Source of the DNA: an uncultured beta proteobacterium
Lineage (GTDB): Bacteria > Pseudomonadota > Gammaproteobacteria > Burkholderiales > SG8-41
Length of the DNA stretch: 63,410 nucleotides
Direction: 5' to 3'
Assembly: GCA_903933915.1 (NCBI GenBank)
Contig: CAIZLW010000102.1
Location: forward strand, 1-63,410
The notes beneath the pieces were generated by a model. That model did no database searches. It saw only the letters and a list, made by a program, of their open reading frames with translations, and was not told the DNA's origin. A program made the position numbers and the translations under genes. This document shows, piece by piece, positions 40,864 to 49,111 of the stretch (within the stretch, counting starts at the first letter, position 1; every line of letters begins with the position of its first letter).

Positions 40864-41633
40864 CGTGTGGTGTCTTCTGCGGGGGGTAGCGGTTTGGCAA
40901 AAAAGGGTACGCGCTTCAGCCACAGCCGCAGCGCGTGGTAGTGGATGCGCAGCATCACGCCCAGCGTCATCCACGGGTAACGGAAAAATGCGCACAACAG
41001 CGCCGCCGTGGTCACCGCCTGTGCGGTGCCGCTGACGCTGGTGACGAGGCTGTTACCCCGCCCGTCTTCATAGTCGATGCGGAACGCGCAACGCTGCGGA
41101 TGATCGGCAAAGCGGAAACGGTATTCACCGCTGACCGGAAAAAACGGCGACACATGGAAGACCTTGCGGGCGCTCAGCCAGTCCCCGCCCGCAATCGGGC
41201 GCGCATCGGCGTGCGCCACCAGATAGTTGTGATGTTCGCCGAAGGTGTTGCTGACCGCCGCAAGCACGGCGCGCAATGCACCGGTGCGGTCATGGCATAG
41301 CCAGAAGCTGACGGGATTGAACACGTAACCCAGCACCCGCGGAAATGTTTGCAGCCAGATCGCGCCGTCAGCGCAGGCCAGCCCGTGACGAGCCAGCAGG
41401 CCGCGAATCCACGGCTCCAGCGGGCTGCCGTCGCGCGGACCGTGATCCGCATCGTAAAAGCCGCACAGGTTCCAGCGGTTTCTTGAACACAATGCCGGCA
41501 GCGGCTGTTCGGGCCCGTCGATGCGCAGACGCAGAAAAAACACGCCCTGACGGAAAGCATGCACGGCGGGTGCCAGCCGGCGATGCAGCACTTCGCCGCA
41601 ATACAGCCGCGCGGCTGAAACCGTCGTGCTCAT
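40860..41633 (-). CDS. DUF1365 protein
   Basis: A 257-residue DUF1365 protein. Recognisable blocks are 'RLYCGEVLHRRLAPAVHAFR', 'LQTFPRVLGYVFNPVSFWLC', 'VSNTFGEHHNYLV' and 'KVFHVSPFFPVSGEYRFRF'. The family is found almost always between an FAD oxidoreductase and a Cfa-like gene, as here, with 4-base overlaps to both. This suggests joint action on the same acyl chain; no reaction has been shown as far as I know. Confidence 0.93.
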   Translation of the reverse strand: MSTTVSAARLYCGEVLHRRLAPAVHAFRQGVFFLRLRIDGPEQPLPALCSRNRWNLCGFYDADHGPRDGSPLEPWIRGLLARHGLACADGAIWLQTFPRVLGYVFNPVSFWLCHDRTGALRAVLAAVSNTFGEHHNYLVAHADARPIAGGDWLSARKVFHVSPFFPVSGEYRFRFADHPQRCAFRIDYEDGRGNSLVTSVSGTAQAVTTAALLCAFFRYPWMTLGVMLRIHYHALRLWLKRVPFFAKPLPPAEDTTR

Positions 41634-42940
41634 GCTGCGGCTTTCAGCGCTTCGGATTGGGCAATCCAGGGCGCCGTCACGCCCAGACCTGCAGCAACAG
41701 CCATGCCGGCCTTGAGGCCGTCTTCGTGAAAACCATAACCGGCCCAGGCCCCGCAATACCAGGTGTGATGCCGGCCCTGCATCTGCGGCAGCCACGACTG
41801 CGCGGCAACGGCGCCGAGATCGAACACCGGGTGGGCGTAATGATAACGCTCGATGACATGGCCGGGCCGCGGCTCGCGGATCGGGTTGAGCGTGACGATT
41901 ACCGGACTGCTGAACGGCAGCGGCTGCAGCTTGTTGATCAGGTAGCTCACGCCCACGGGCCGTCCGCCATCCGCGGCGTGATCGGCATGGTAGTTCCACG
42001 CCGACCAGGCCGAGCGGCGACGCGGCAGAAACTGCTCGTCGGTATGCAGAACGACTTCGTTGTACTGATAGCCGATCGCGGCCAGCATGCGACGCTCGAC
42101 GGCATCGGCATCCGCGAGCAGTCGCAGGGTCTGATCACTGTGGCAGGCCAGCACGACCTCGTCAAAATGTTCCACGGCACCATCGGCAAATTGCAGTTCG
42201 GCCCCGGCCGTATTGCGCCGGACTTCAGTCACCGGCCGGTTCAGCCGCACATCGGACAGAACTGCCGCCAGCTTGTCGACATAGCTTCGCGCGCCGCCGT
42301 TGACGGTGCGCCATTGCGGACGGTCACTGACCTGCAGCAGCCCGTGATTGGCGCAAAACCTGAAAAACGTTCGTGCCGGATACTGCAGCATCGTCGCAGT
42401 CGGGCAGGACCAGATGGCGCCGGCCATGGGTAGCAGATACCAGTCGCGAAATGCACGGCCGTAGCCGCCGGCAACAAGAAACTCCCCCAGCGACTGCGCA
42501 GCATCACCTTGCGCCTGCGCCAACGCACCGGCCTCCCGGTTGAAGCGAAGGATATCGCCGAGCATGCCCCAGAACGCCGGACGCAACAGATTGCGCCGCT
42601 GCGCAAATACCGTCGACAGGCTGCTGCCAGCCCACTCCAGGCGCTCGGCTTCGAGTTTCACCGAGAACGACATGTCGCTGGCAGTGGAAGTCACCCCGAG
42701 GTAATCAAACAGCGCGATCAGATTCGGATAGGTACGCTCGTTGAACACCAGAAAACCGGTATCCACCGGCGCAGTGATGCCGTCCAGTTTGACGTCAACG
42801 GTATGGGTGTGCCCGCCAAGATAGTCGTTGGCCTCGAACAACGTCACTGCATACGCGCGCGACAGCAGCCACGCCGCCGACAGCCCGGCAATGCCGGAGC
42901 CGACAACGGCGATGCGTTTCGCGGGCGCCTGCCGGTTCAT
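41630..42940 (-). CDS. FAD-dependent amine-oxidase-fold oxidoreductase
   Basis: A 436-residue flavoprotein: dinucleotide-binding 'RIAVVGSGIAGLSAAWLLS' at residues 9-27, 'YLGGHTHTVDVKLDG', substrate-domain 'MAGAIWSCPTATMLQYPART' and C-terminal FAD site 'YCGAWAGYGFHEDGLKAGMA'. This is the amine oxidase/phytoene-desaturase superfamily branch that pairs with DUF1365 and Cfa-like proteins. A desaturase or oxidase acting on methylated acyl chains is the likely role. It overlaps folE2 by 4 bases. Confidence 0.93.
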   Translation of the reverse strand: MNRQAPAKRIAVVGSGIAGLSAAWLLSRAYAVTLFEANDYLGGHTHTVDVKLDGITAPVDTGFLVFNERTYPNLIALFDYLGVTSTASDMSFSVKLEAERLEWAGSSLSTVFAQRRNLLRPAFWGMLGDILRFNREAGALAQAQGDAAQSLGEFLVAGGYGRAFRDWYLLPMAGAIWSCPTATMLQYPARTFFRFCANHGLLQVSDRPQWRTVNGGARSYVDKLAAVLSDVRLNRPVTEVRRNTAGAELQFADGAVEHFDEVVLACHSDQTLRLLADADAVERRMLAAIGYQYNEVVLHTDEQFLPRRRSAWSAWNYHADHAADGGRPVGVSYLINKLQPLPFSSPVIVTLNPIREPRPGHVIERYHYAHPVFDLGAVAAQSWLPQMQGRHHTWYCGAWAGYGFHEDGLKAGMAVAAGLGVTAPWIAQSEALKAAA

Positions 42941-43743
42941 GCCGCGAATGGCTTGATGCGTTCAACCAGGGCGTAGGCCGAATGGTTGTGGATCGATTCA
43001 AAGTTCTCCGCCTCGACCTTGTAACCGCGCACCCGGGAGTCGGCATCCAGCCGCAGCGCAATGTCGCGCACCAGGTCTTCGACAAACTTCGGATTGTCGT
43101 AGGCGCGTTCGGTCACATACTTTTCATCCGGGCGCTTGAGCAGTCCGTAGACCTCGCAGGAAGCCTCCTGCTCGGCGATGCCGGCGATTTCCTCAATGGT
43201 CAGCGTTGCAGAAGCTTCCACGGTGATCGTGATGATCGAACGCTGGTTGTGCGCGCCGTAATCGGAAATCTCCTTGGAACAGGGACAGAGGCTGGTCGCC
43301 GGTGCCGATACCTGGGTGGTGAACACGCTGCCGCCCGCCTTGCGTTCCCCGCGCAGCATCACCTGGTAGTCGAGCAGGCTGGACACGCCGGACACCGGCG
43401 CCCGCTTGCTGATGAAATAGGGGAAGCGCATTTCGATCATGCCGCTATCGGCATCCAGCCGCTGCAGCATTTTCTCCAGCAGCGCAGCGAATCCACCGGC
43501 ATCCAGCGCCTGTTCATGCTGCTGCAGCACTTCGATAAAACGTGACATGTGCGTGCCCTTGACCTCGGGCGGCAGACCGACCGTCATGTCGACGGTGGCC
43601 ACACTGGAGACCACACCACCATCCGCACTGGCGATCCGTACCGGGTGGACCAGCGATTTCACGCCGACCTGGTTGATGTAGATGTTGCGGCGGTCAGCGT
43701 TGGCCTGGACGTCAGGCAACAGCCATTTTTCGGGGGCATTCAT
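42937..43743 (-). CDS. folE2: GTP cyclohydrolase FolE2 (type IB)
   Basis: Converts GTP to 7,8-dihydroneopterin triphosphate, the entry to folate and pterins. It has 268 residues from the ATG at 43743, with AGGAG upstream. 'SLCPCSKEISDYGAHNQRS' holds the catalytic Cys and metal ligands of the COG1469/FolE2 family; 'IEMRFPYFISKRAPVSG' is also typical. It is the first gene of the nine-gene operon. A pterin supply (for example for a photolyase antenna such as methenyltetrahydrofolate) would suit a light-response regulon. Confidence 0.96.
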   Translation of the reverse strand: MNAPEKWLLPDVQANADRRNIYINQVGVKSLVHPVRIASADGGVVSSVATVDMTVGLPPEVKGTHMSRFIEVLQQHEQALDAGGFAALLEKMLQRLDADSGMIEMRFPYFISKRAPVSGVSSLLDYQVMLRGERKAGGSVFTTQVSAPATSLCPCSKEISDYGAHNQRSIITITVEASATLTIEEIAGIAEQEASCEVYGLLKRPDEKYVTERAYDNPKFVEDLVRDIALRLDADSRVRGYKVEAENFESIHNHSAYALVERIKPFAA

Positions 43744-43774
43744 AGGAGCTCCTGTGGAGGGATATACTGTAGTT

Positions 43775-43931
43775 TGTCCATGGCAGATGACTGACATAAA
43801 GCCACGCCGTTTAGCTAATTGGGCGTCAGCACATTGACTTTGTCCAATGTCTGTCCAATAATGTCTTGGTCAAAGATACAGAATGACTGCAGAAATTCCC
43901 ATTTTTAAGCGATAAAACCCAATACTGTCCA
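43775..43931. promoter_or_regulatory. Four TGTCCA half-sites across the divergent folE2 / regulator gap
   Basis: TGTCCA occurs at 43775-43780, 43841-43846, 43852-43857 and 43926-43931 in a 194-base gap. The first lies 32 bases upstream of the folE2 ATG, next to a -10-like TATATC (minus strand, 43761-43766) without a good -35. The last lies just before the regulator ATG. The distribution suggests one protein controls both directions. Confidence 0.55.
43834..43862 (+). promoter_or_regulatory. Promoter of the CarH/LitR-type gene with two 11-bp-spaced direct repeats inside it
   Basis: -35 TTGACT (43834-43839), 17-base spacer, -10 AATAAT (43857-43862). TGTCCAAT occurs at 43841 and again at 43852, 11 bases apart, filling the spacer and the -10 edge. 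On the other strand each reads ATTGGACA. Known CarH photoreceptors bind 11-bp direct repeats overlapping promoters, so this is a strong candidate operator for autorepression. Confidence 0.75.
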
Positions 43932-43937
43932 CGACAA

Positions 43938-44867
43938 ATGAACAATACCCTTATCTCTGCAGGGACTACCCCGGATGTTTGCTACAACATCTCTGCTGTC
44001 GAGCGGGATACCGGTTTGTCCAAGGACACCTTGCGCGTCTGGGAACGCCGCTACGGCTTCCCGAAACCGTTGCGCGACCGCCACGACGAGCGCCTGTATT
44101 CATCGCCGGAACTGGAAAAACTGCGCCTGCTGCGACTGCTGATCGATTCCGGTCACCGCCCTGGCAAAATCATCAACCGCAGCGTTTCCGAACTGACCCA
44201 GCTGATCTCCTCGCGTGCGCCGGCACAGAGCACGCCGCCCGAAATCGAGGCGATCACCGAACTGCTGCTGCGCCACGATGTCGAAAACTTCCGCAACGCG
44301 CTGCAGCAGGCGCTGATGAAGCAGGGCCTGCTGCGCTTTGTCACCGAAACCGTCACCGCTTTGAATCACTGGATCGGCGAAGCCTGGCTCGCGGGACGCG
44401 TCGCCATTTTTGACGAGCACCTGTACGCCGAGCACGTGCAGAACATCCTGCGTAACGCGATCATCGCGCAACCCGGCCGCGGCTCGGCACCTCGCGTGTT
44501 GCTGACCTCGCTGCCCGGCGAAAAACACCGCATCGGCCTGCTGATGGTGGAAGCCGTGCTGACCGCCGAAGGCGCAGCCTGCGTCGCCCTCGGCGCCGAA
44601 ACTCCGGTGATAGACGTCAAGAATGCCGTGCCGGCATATGCGGTGGATGTGGTCGCGCTGTCGTTCAGCAGCGCGGTAACCCAAAGCGCCGCGCTGGCCG
44701 GTTTGAGCGAACTGCGGGGTCTGTTACCCGACGGCACTGAAATCTGGGGCGGCGGCGGCGCCCTGGCACGTGCGCGCAAGGCTCCTGAAGGCATTCTGCT
44801 GCTGCGTTCCTTCGACGACATGCGTTATGCCCTGGAACGCTGGCGCGTCGAACACGCAAGACGCTGA
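43938..44867 (+). CDS. litR: MerR-type regulator with cobalamin-binding domain (CarH/LitR photoreceptor type)
   Basis: A 309-residue regulator. The N-terminal MerR winged helix (residues 16-80) includes 'YNISAVERDTGLSKDTLRVW' and 'ERRYGFPKP'. The helical cap that covers adenosylcobalamin carries the W-x9-EH signature (Trp150, Glu160, His161). The Rossmann domain carries 'GEKHRIG', with His197 as the lower cobalt ligand. These are the residues known to make CarH/LitR light-sensitive: dark tetramer binds DNA, light breaks the Co-C bond and releases it. It is divergent from the folE2 operon and followed by DUF2256 and the diiron gene. Confidence 0.9.
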   Translation: MNNTLISAGTTPDVCYNISAVERDTGLSKDTLRVWERRYGFPKPLRDRHDERLYSSPELEKLRLLRLLIDSGHRPGKIINRSVSELTQLISSRAPAQSTPPEIEAITELLLRHDVENFRNALQQALMKQGLLRFVTETVTALNHWIGEAWLAGRVAIFDEHLYAEHVQNILRNAIIAQPGRGSAPRVLLTSLPGEKHRIGLLMVEAVLTAEGAACVALGAETPVIDVKNAVPAYAVDVVALSFSSAVTQSAALAGLSELRGLLPDGTEIWGGGGALARARKAPEGILLLRSFDDMRYALERWRVEHARR

Positions 44868-44887
44868 ACACCACGGCGAGTCGCGTA

Positions 44888-45016
44888 ATGCGAAAATCCG
44901 AGTTGCCGCTCAAGATCTGCGTGGCCTGCGGCCGCCCGATGGCCTGGCGTAAGCGCTGGGCCAAGGTCTGGGACACTGTGAAATACTGCTCGGAGCGCTG
45001 CCGGCGCAGCCGCTGA
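44888..45016 (+). CDS. DUF2256 small zinc-finger protein
   Basis: A 42-residue protein starting 'MRKSELPLKICVACGRPMAW', with Cys pairs 'CVACG' and 'CSERC' as probable zinc ligands and the family run 'WRKRWAKVWDTVKYCSERCR'. DUF2256 genes usually neighbour photolyase or cryptochrome genes. Here it lies 20 bases after the LitR-type regulator and 49 bases before the diiron gene, on the same strand. It is easily missed because of its size. The function is unknown. Confidence 0.9.
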   Translation: MRKSELPLKICVACGRPMAWRKRWAKVWDTVKYCSERCRRSR

Positions 45017-45065
45017 AGCCGGGGCTCACCAGCAGCAATATTCTGGAAACATTAGGAAGGTCATA

Positions 45066-45968
45066 ATGCAAATACCCGTCACACCGAAATCCCCGGAGCC
45101 TCCGATGCAAGTCAACCCGGAATTCATCACCACCAGTCATATGCTATACCCGGGAATCTTCAAATCCCTGGAACAGATCCGCTGGAACCTGTCCAACGAC
45201 GTGCCCTGGGATACCTTCGACGGCAGCAAACTGTCGGACGAACAGGCGCTGACCATCAAGATGAACGCCATCACCGAATGGGCGGCGCTGCCGGCCACCG
45301 AAATGTTCCTGCGCGACAACCAGCACGACAGTGACTTCTCGGCCTTCATGTCGGTGTGGTTCTACGAAGAACAGAAACATTCGCTGGTGCTGATGGAATA
45401 CCTGCGCCGCTTCCGTCCGGAACTGGTGCCGACACAGGAAGAACTGCAGGCAGTGCGTTTCACCTTCGACCCGGCCCCGCCGCTGGAAACGCTGATGCTG
45501 CATTTCTGCGGTGAAATCCGCCTCAACCACTGGTACCGCTGTGCGATGGACTGGCACACCGAGCCGGTGATCAAACACATCTACAATCTGATTTCGCGCG
45601 ACGAGGCCCGCCATGGCGGCGCCTACCTGCAATACATGAAACGCGCGCTGAACAGCGTCGGCGATACCGCGCGCACCGCCTTTGCCAAGGTCGGCGTGCT
45701 GATGGCCAGCTCGGGACGCAGCGGCAAGCCGCTGCATCCGACCAATCTGCACGTCAACAAGAGCCTGTTTCCCAACGACACCGTGCAAAGCCGCCTGCCC
45801 GACCCCGAGTGGCTGGAGCACTGGCTCGACCAGCAGATCCGCTTCGACCGCGACTGGGAACATAAGGTGGTGACGGTGATCCTGCGCAATCTGTCGCTGC
45901 TGTTCGGTCGCGAGTTTGAGTCGGTGAAGGACCTCAACCGCTTCCGCAAGGAAATCCCGGCGCACTGA
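45066..45968 (+). CDS. Diiron ferritin-like protein, acyl-ACP desaturase-like
   Basis: A 300-residue helical protein with two diiron ligand motifs, 'WFYEEQKHSLVLMEYLRRF' (E-ExxH) and 'SRDEARHGGAYLQYM' (DExxH), plus Glu residues in 'TEWAALPATEMFL' and 'HFCGEIRLNHWY'. Order and spacing resemble soluble stearoyl-ACP desaturases, so fatty-acyl desaturation or oxygenation is likely; AurF-like N-oxygenation is less so. AGGAAGG precedes the ATG; a second ATG is at 45105. It lies in line with the photoreceptor gene, which adds an O2-dependent enzyme to the regulon. Confidence 0.82.
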   Translation: MQIPVTPKSPEPPMQVNPEFITTSHMLYPGIFKSLEQIRWNLSNDVPWDTFDGSKLSDEQALTIKMNAITEWAALPATEMFLRDNQHDSDFSAFMSVWFYEEQKHSLVLMEYLRRFRPELVPTQEELQAVRFTFDPAPPLETLMLHFCGEIRLNHWYRCAMDWHTEPVIKHIYNLISRDEARHGGAYLQYMKRALNSVGDTARTAFAKVGVLMASSGRSGKPLHPTNLHVNKSLFPNDTVQSRLPDPEWLEHWLDQQIRFDRDWEHKVVTVILRNLSLLFGREFESVKDLNRFRKEIPAH

Positions 45969-46027
45969 ACCTGACCGTCCGTGCCGGGGTTTGTCGGCGG
46001 CAACGCGCACGCGTAGACTGCCTGCCC

Positions 46028-46522
46028 ATGCATGACACCCCCGCTTTTGAACGGCACATCGTCGCCCCCGGCGACATCGCCGCCCATGCCGCGCTGCTGC
46101 CGCGCCCGCTGGTGTTCACCAACGGCGTATTCGACATCCTGCACCGCGGCCATGTCACCTACCTCGCGCAGGCCCGCGCCCTCGGCGCCAGCCTGATCGT
46201 TGCGCTGAACAGCGACGCGTCAGCAAAACGCCTGGGCAAAGGCGCCGATCGCCCGGTCAACACACTGGCGGATCGCGCCGCGGTGGTTGCGGCGCTGGGC
46301 TGCGTTGAGCGCGTGACCTGGTTTGAAGCCGACACGCCGCTGGAACTGATCCTCGCGGTCAAACCCGATGTGCTGGTGAAAGGTGGCGACTGGAAGCCCG
46401 AGGCCATCGTCGGCGCGCGGGAAGTGCAGGGCTGGGGCGGCCGCGTACACTCGATCGCGTTTGCCCACCAGCGTTCGACCACCTCGCTGCTCGAACGGGT
46501 CCGCGCCAGCGAACCCCGCTGA
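46028..46522 (+). CDS. rfaE2: Heptose-1-phosphate adenylyltransferase (HldE C-domain / RfaE2)
   Basis: Makes ADP-glycero-manno-heptose for LPS inner core. It has 164 residues, the stand-alone adenylyltransferase form of HldE's second domain. 'VFTNGVFDILHRGHVTYLAQ' holds the HxGH nucleotidyltransferase motif (H-R-G-H); 'LNSDASAKRLGKGADRPVN' and 'KPDVLVKGGDWKPEAIVG' follow as expected. The kinase half of HldE is not in this window. It begins 59 bases after the diiron gene and may have its own promoter. Confidence 0.95.
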   Translation: MHDTPAFERHIVAPGDIAAHAALLPRPLVFTNGVFDILHRGHVTYLAQARALGASLIVALNSDASAKRLGKGADRPVNTLADRAAVVAALGCVERVTWFEADTPLELILAVKPDVLVKGGDWKPEAIVGAREVQGWGGRVHSIAFAHQRSTTSLLERVRASEPR

Positions 46523-46574
46523 GTAACCACTCACTACAAGAGTTATTTTTATAAGTATCTGTTTTTAAAGTACT

Positions 46575-47255
46575 TTATTTTTGGGGTGCTACTTCAGGGC
46601 AGCTCGCCGCTTTAATCTCTGTGGTCGGAAAATCACGCTGCAACTCGGTGATGCGGGCAATCGTCGCAGCGCTGGGTTCGCGCACAAAGTAGCTCACCTG
46701 CTTGAGGAATTTCTCCCGCCGCGTCACCACCGCCGAACGTACACCGAGCTTGCGCAGCCGCTCCAGTTCGGCATTCGCCGCATCCTCGCTTTTGAACAGC
46801 CCCAGCGACACCGCGTTGCGCCACGGACCGGCATCCTGCACCACAAAAAATTCGGTCACGCCCAGCGCTTTCAGTTCACCCAGCTTGCGGTCAACCTCGG
46901 CCTTGGTTTTGAACACCGGCATGTGTACCCAATAGCCGTCAATGTCGAGGACGCGGCGCTGCACCGCCTCGGCCGGCAACGCCAGGGCAAGCAACGCGCC
47001 ATCAGCGCGGGCGACATCAGGTCCGCCGAACGCCCCCCATTCCACACACGCGGTCGGCGACGGCACAGTTGGCGCAGCGGCCGGCGCGGTCGTGGCGACT
47101 GCAGAAGTCGCCGTGGCAGCGACGGGGCGGATTTTTTCAGGGGTGATCTGCAGCGCGGCGATCTGCGCGGACGCATCCACGGTTTCATTGAGAAACCGGT
47201 GGTAGGCAAAGAATCCGAGGTTCACCAGCACCAGCAATATCAGCAATAGTCTCAT
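46575..47255 (-). CDS. Membrane-anchored SPOR-domain protein
   Basis: A 226-residue protein with an N-terminal membrane helix ('MRLLLILLVLVNLGFFAYHR'), an Ala/Pro/Thr-rich linker and a SPOR-like domain at about residues 90-165 ('YWVHMPVFKTKAEVDRKLGE', 'SLGLFKSEDAANAELERLRK'). SPOR domains bind denuded glycan strands at division sites. It is preceded by coaX (10 bases), so coaX and birA are probably in the same operon. It starts at ATG 47255; upstream codons are antisense-like. Confidence 0.87.
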   Translation of the reverse strand: MRLLLILLVLVNLGFFAYHRFLNETVDASAQIAALQITPEKIRPVAATATSAVATTAPAAAPTVPSPTACVEWGAFGGPDVARADGALLALALPAEAVQRRVLDIDGYWVHMPVFKTKAEVDRKLGELKALGVTEFFVVQDAGPWRNAVSLGLFKSEDAANAELERLRKLGVRSAVVTRREKFLKQVSYFVREPSAATIARITELQRDFPTTEIKAASCPEVAPQK

Positions 47256-47265
47256 CAGCGCTCCA

Positions 47266-47997
47266 TCACTCCGTCTGCCGCGCGATCTGCAGCAGACCTT
47301 CCAGCACCAGATTATCCACAACAGTCACCACACCGTTAAGCCGTAGCTCGATCAGGCCCGCATCCCCGCCCGAGAGCAGCACCCGCGGCGCGGTTCCCGT
47401 GCTGTCCTGCAGATTGCGCACCACCTGTTCGACGGCGCCGGCCAGCGCATTGACCGTGCCGCTGAAAATCGCGTCGCCGGTATTGTCGGGAAAAAAACGG
47501 AACGCACCTTCGCGCAGCGCCAGATTCGCGGTATCCCGCGCCAGCGCGGCCCGCATCAGCGCTGCACCGGGCACGATGCAGCCACCGAGAAACACGCCCT
47601 CGCCGCTCAGCGCATCCACGGTCATGGTGGTGCCGGCATTCACCACCACGCAGGCCGCGCCGGTCAGATGCCAGGCGCCGATCAGCGCCGCCCAGCGATC
47701 CGCTCCAAGCGCCGCCGGGTCAGCGTAACTGCTGCGCACACCGCATTGCACGGACGCGCTGACCAGCCAGTGCGGCGGACGCGACGCTGCGGGCAACAAT
47801 GCGGCCACCTGCCCCTGCACCGCAGTGCCGGCGACATTTGCAATCACCATCCGGTCAGGCGCCGGCAAACCCGCCCACTCGTCTTTCAGTTCATCAGGCC
47901 TGGTGGTGGCCACCCAGCCCTGGCGCAACCAGCCGCTGTCCTCGGCCAGGCCCCATTTGATGCGGGTATTGCCGATGTCGACGGCGAGTATGTTCAT
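47266..47997 (-). CDS. coaX: Type III pantothenate kinase CoaX
   Basis: First step of coenzyme A synthesis. It has 243 residues from the ATG at 47997 ('MNILAVDIGNTRIKWGLAED'). 'DIGNTRIKWG' is the ATP phosphate-binding motif, 'LGADRWAALIGA' and 'VNAGTTMTVD' the pantothenate and second phosphate motifs. Its ATG overlaps the birA stop. birA-coaX coupling is common in this group. With coaE at 2 kb, the window holds both ends of the pathway. Confidence 0.96.
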   Translation of the reverse strand: MNILAVDIGNTRIKWGLAEDSGWLRQGWVATTRPDELKDEWAGLPAPDRMVIANVAGTAVQGQVAALLPAASRPPHWLVSASVQCGVRSSYADPAALGADRWAALIGAWHLTGAACVVVNAGTTMTVDALSGEGVFLGGCIVPGAALMRAALARDTANLALREGAFRFFPDNTGDAIFSGTVNALAGAVEQVVRNLQDSTGTAPRVLLSGGDAGLIELRLNGVVTVVDNLVLEGLLQIARQTE

Positions 47998-48980
47998 GCC
48001 GCAACCGCTGCCGCGCGCAGGCTGACTTCGCCGCTGTGGTGGCGGGACAGGCCTGCCGTCGTTTCCAGCAGCAAAGCGCCGTCCTCGGCCACGCCGCGCG
48101 CGATGCCGTCGATGATTTTGCCGTCGGGCAACAGCAACTGCACCGGTTGATCCTGCCGGGCATGCAGTGACTGCCATTCCATGCGCAACGCGGTAAAGCC
48201 TTCCTCGCTGAATACGCCGATCACCGCGGACAGTTCGCGCAGCAGTCCGGCCAGCAGCGCATTGCGATCAATCGCGGCGCCGGCGGCGGATTCCAGATCG
48301 GCGACCGGCTGGTCCACCGCCGCGAGCACCCGTGCATCGGCGCGAACATTGACGCCGACGCCGATGACCGCCGTGCTCGGCCCCAGCACGTCGCCCTGCA
48401 TCTCGATCAGGATACCGGCCAGTTTCCCGGTCGGGAGCACCACGTCGTTGGGCCATTTGAGTTGCGCATCCCGCGCCCCCGCGCCGCGCAGCGCACGCGC
48501 CAGTGCCACGCCGACGGCAAGACTGAGTCCGCCCAGTTCGCGCGCGCCCTGGGCAAAATGCCACAGCAGCGAAAACGTCAGTGTATGGCCCAGCCCAGAA
48601 TGCCACACCCGTCCGCGCCGGCCGCGCCCGGCGGTCTGCACTTCAGCCGCGAGCGCGAGACCGCCGCGCGCACCCTGCGCCGCGCGCTGCAGCAAACGGG
48701 TATTGGTTGAATCGAGGGTGTCGCAAATCTCGATGTCGACAGTCTGCGCCGCTGCGCCCAGCGCAAGCCGCACCTGCGCCGCATCCAGCAGCGACACCGG
48801 CTGCGACAGGCGGTAACCGCGGCCGCGCACTTTTTCGATGACAAACCCGGCGCCGCCGATATCGCGGATGCCGTACCACACCGCGCTGCGGGTCACGCCG
48901 AGCACGCGCGCGATATCCTCGCCGGAGTGAAAGGCGCCGTCCGCCAGTGCGCGCAGGGTCTGAAAGGCCATGGTGTTCAT
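47994..48980 (-). CDS. birA: Biotin--protein ligase / repressor BirA
   Basis: Biotin-[acetyl-CoA-carboxylase] ligase of 328 residues with an N-terminal winged helix ('GEDIARVLGVTRSAVWYGIR'), so it may also repress biotin genes. The ligase core has 'AGRGRRGRVWHS' (adenylate loop), 'LKWPNDVVL' and 'KLAGILIEMQGD'. The start is set at ATG 48980; an ATG three codons later (48971) is possible. The C-terminal domain ends in 'LSRHHSGEVSLRA'. Confidence 0.95.
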   Translation of the reverse strand: MNTMAFQTLRALADGAFHSGEDIARVLGVTRSAVWYGIRDIGGAGFVIEKVRGRGYRLSQPVSLLDAAQVRLALGAAAQTVDIEICDTLDSTNTRLLQRAAQGARGGLALAAEVQTAGRGRRGRVWHSGLGHTLTFSLLWHFAQGARELGGLSLAVGVALARALRGAGARDAQLKWPNDVVLPTGKLAGILIEMQGDVLGPSTAVIGVGVNVRADARVLAAVDQPVADLESAAGAAIDRNALLAGLLRELSAVIGVFSEEGFTALRMEWQSLHARQDQPVQLLLPDGKIIDGIARGVAEDGALLLETTAGLSRHHSGEVSLRAAAVAA

Positions 48981-49111
48981 TGCGGCCCGTAGCATAGCCG
49001 ATTGCACGCCACAGGCGAGATGCGGCGCTTCCGCCGCCCAGGCATCCGCCAGCAGTTTGCGACGGCGGGTCGTCAACGCGAAATAGCAAATAAAAACAAA
49101 AACTTGCGTTT

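Noticed and set aside
46523-46574. AT-rich 52-base gap between rfaE2 and the SPOR gene as a possible origin or binding site
   Set aside because: It is short, with only a small AAAGTACTTT palindrome and T runs; most likely a weak terminator region between convergent genes.
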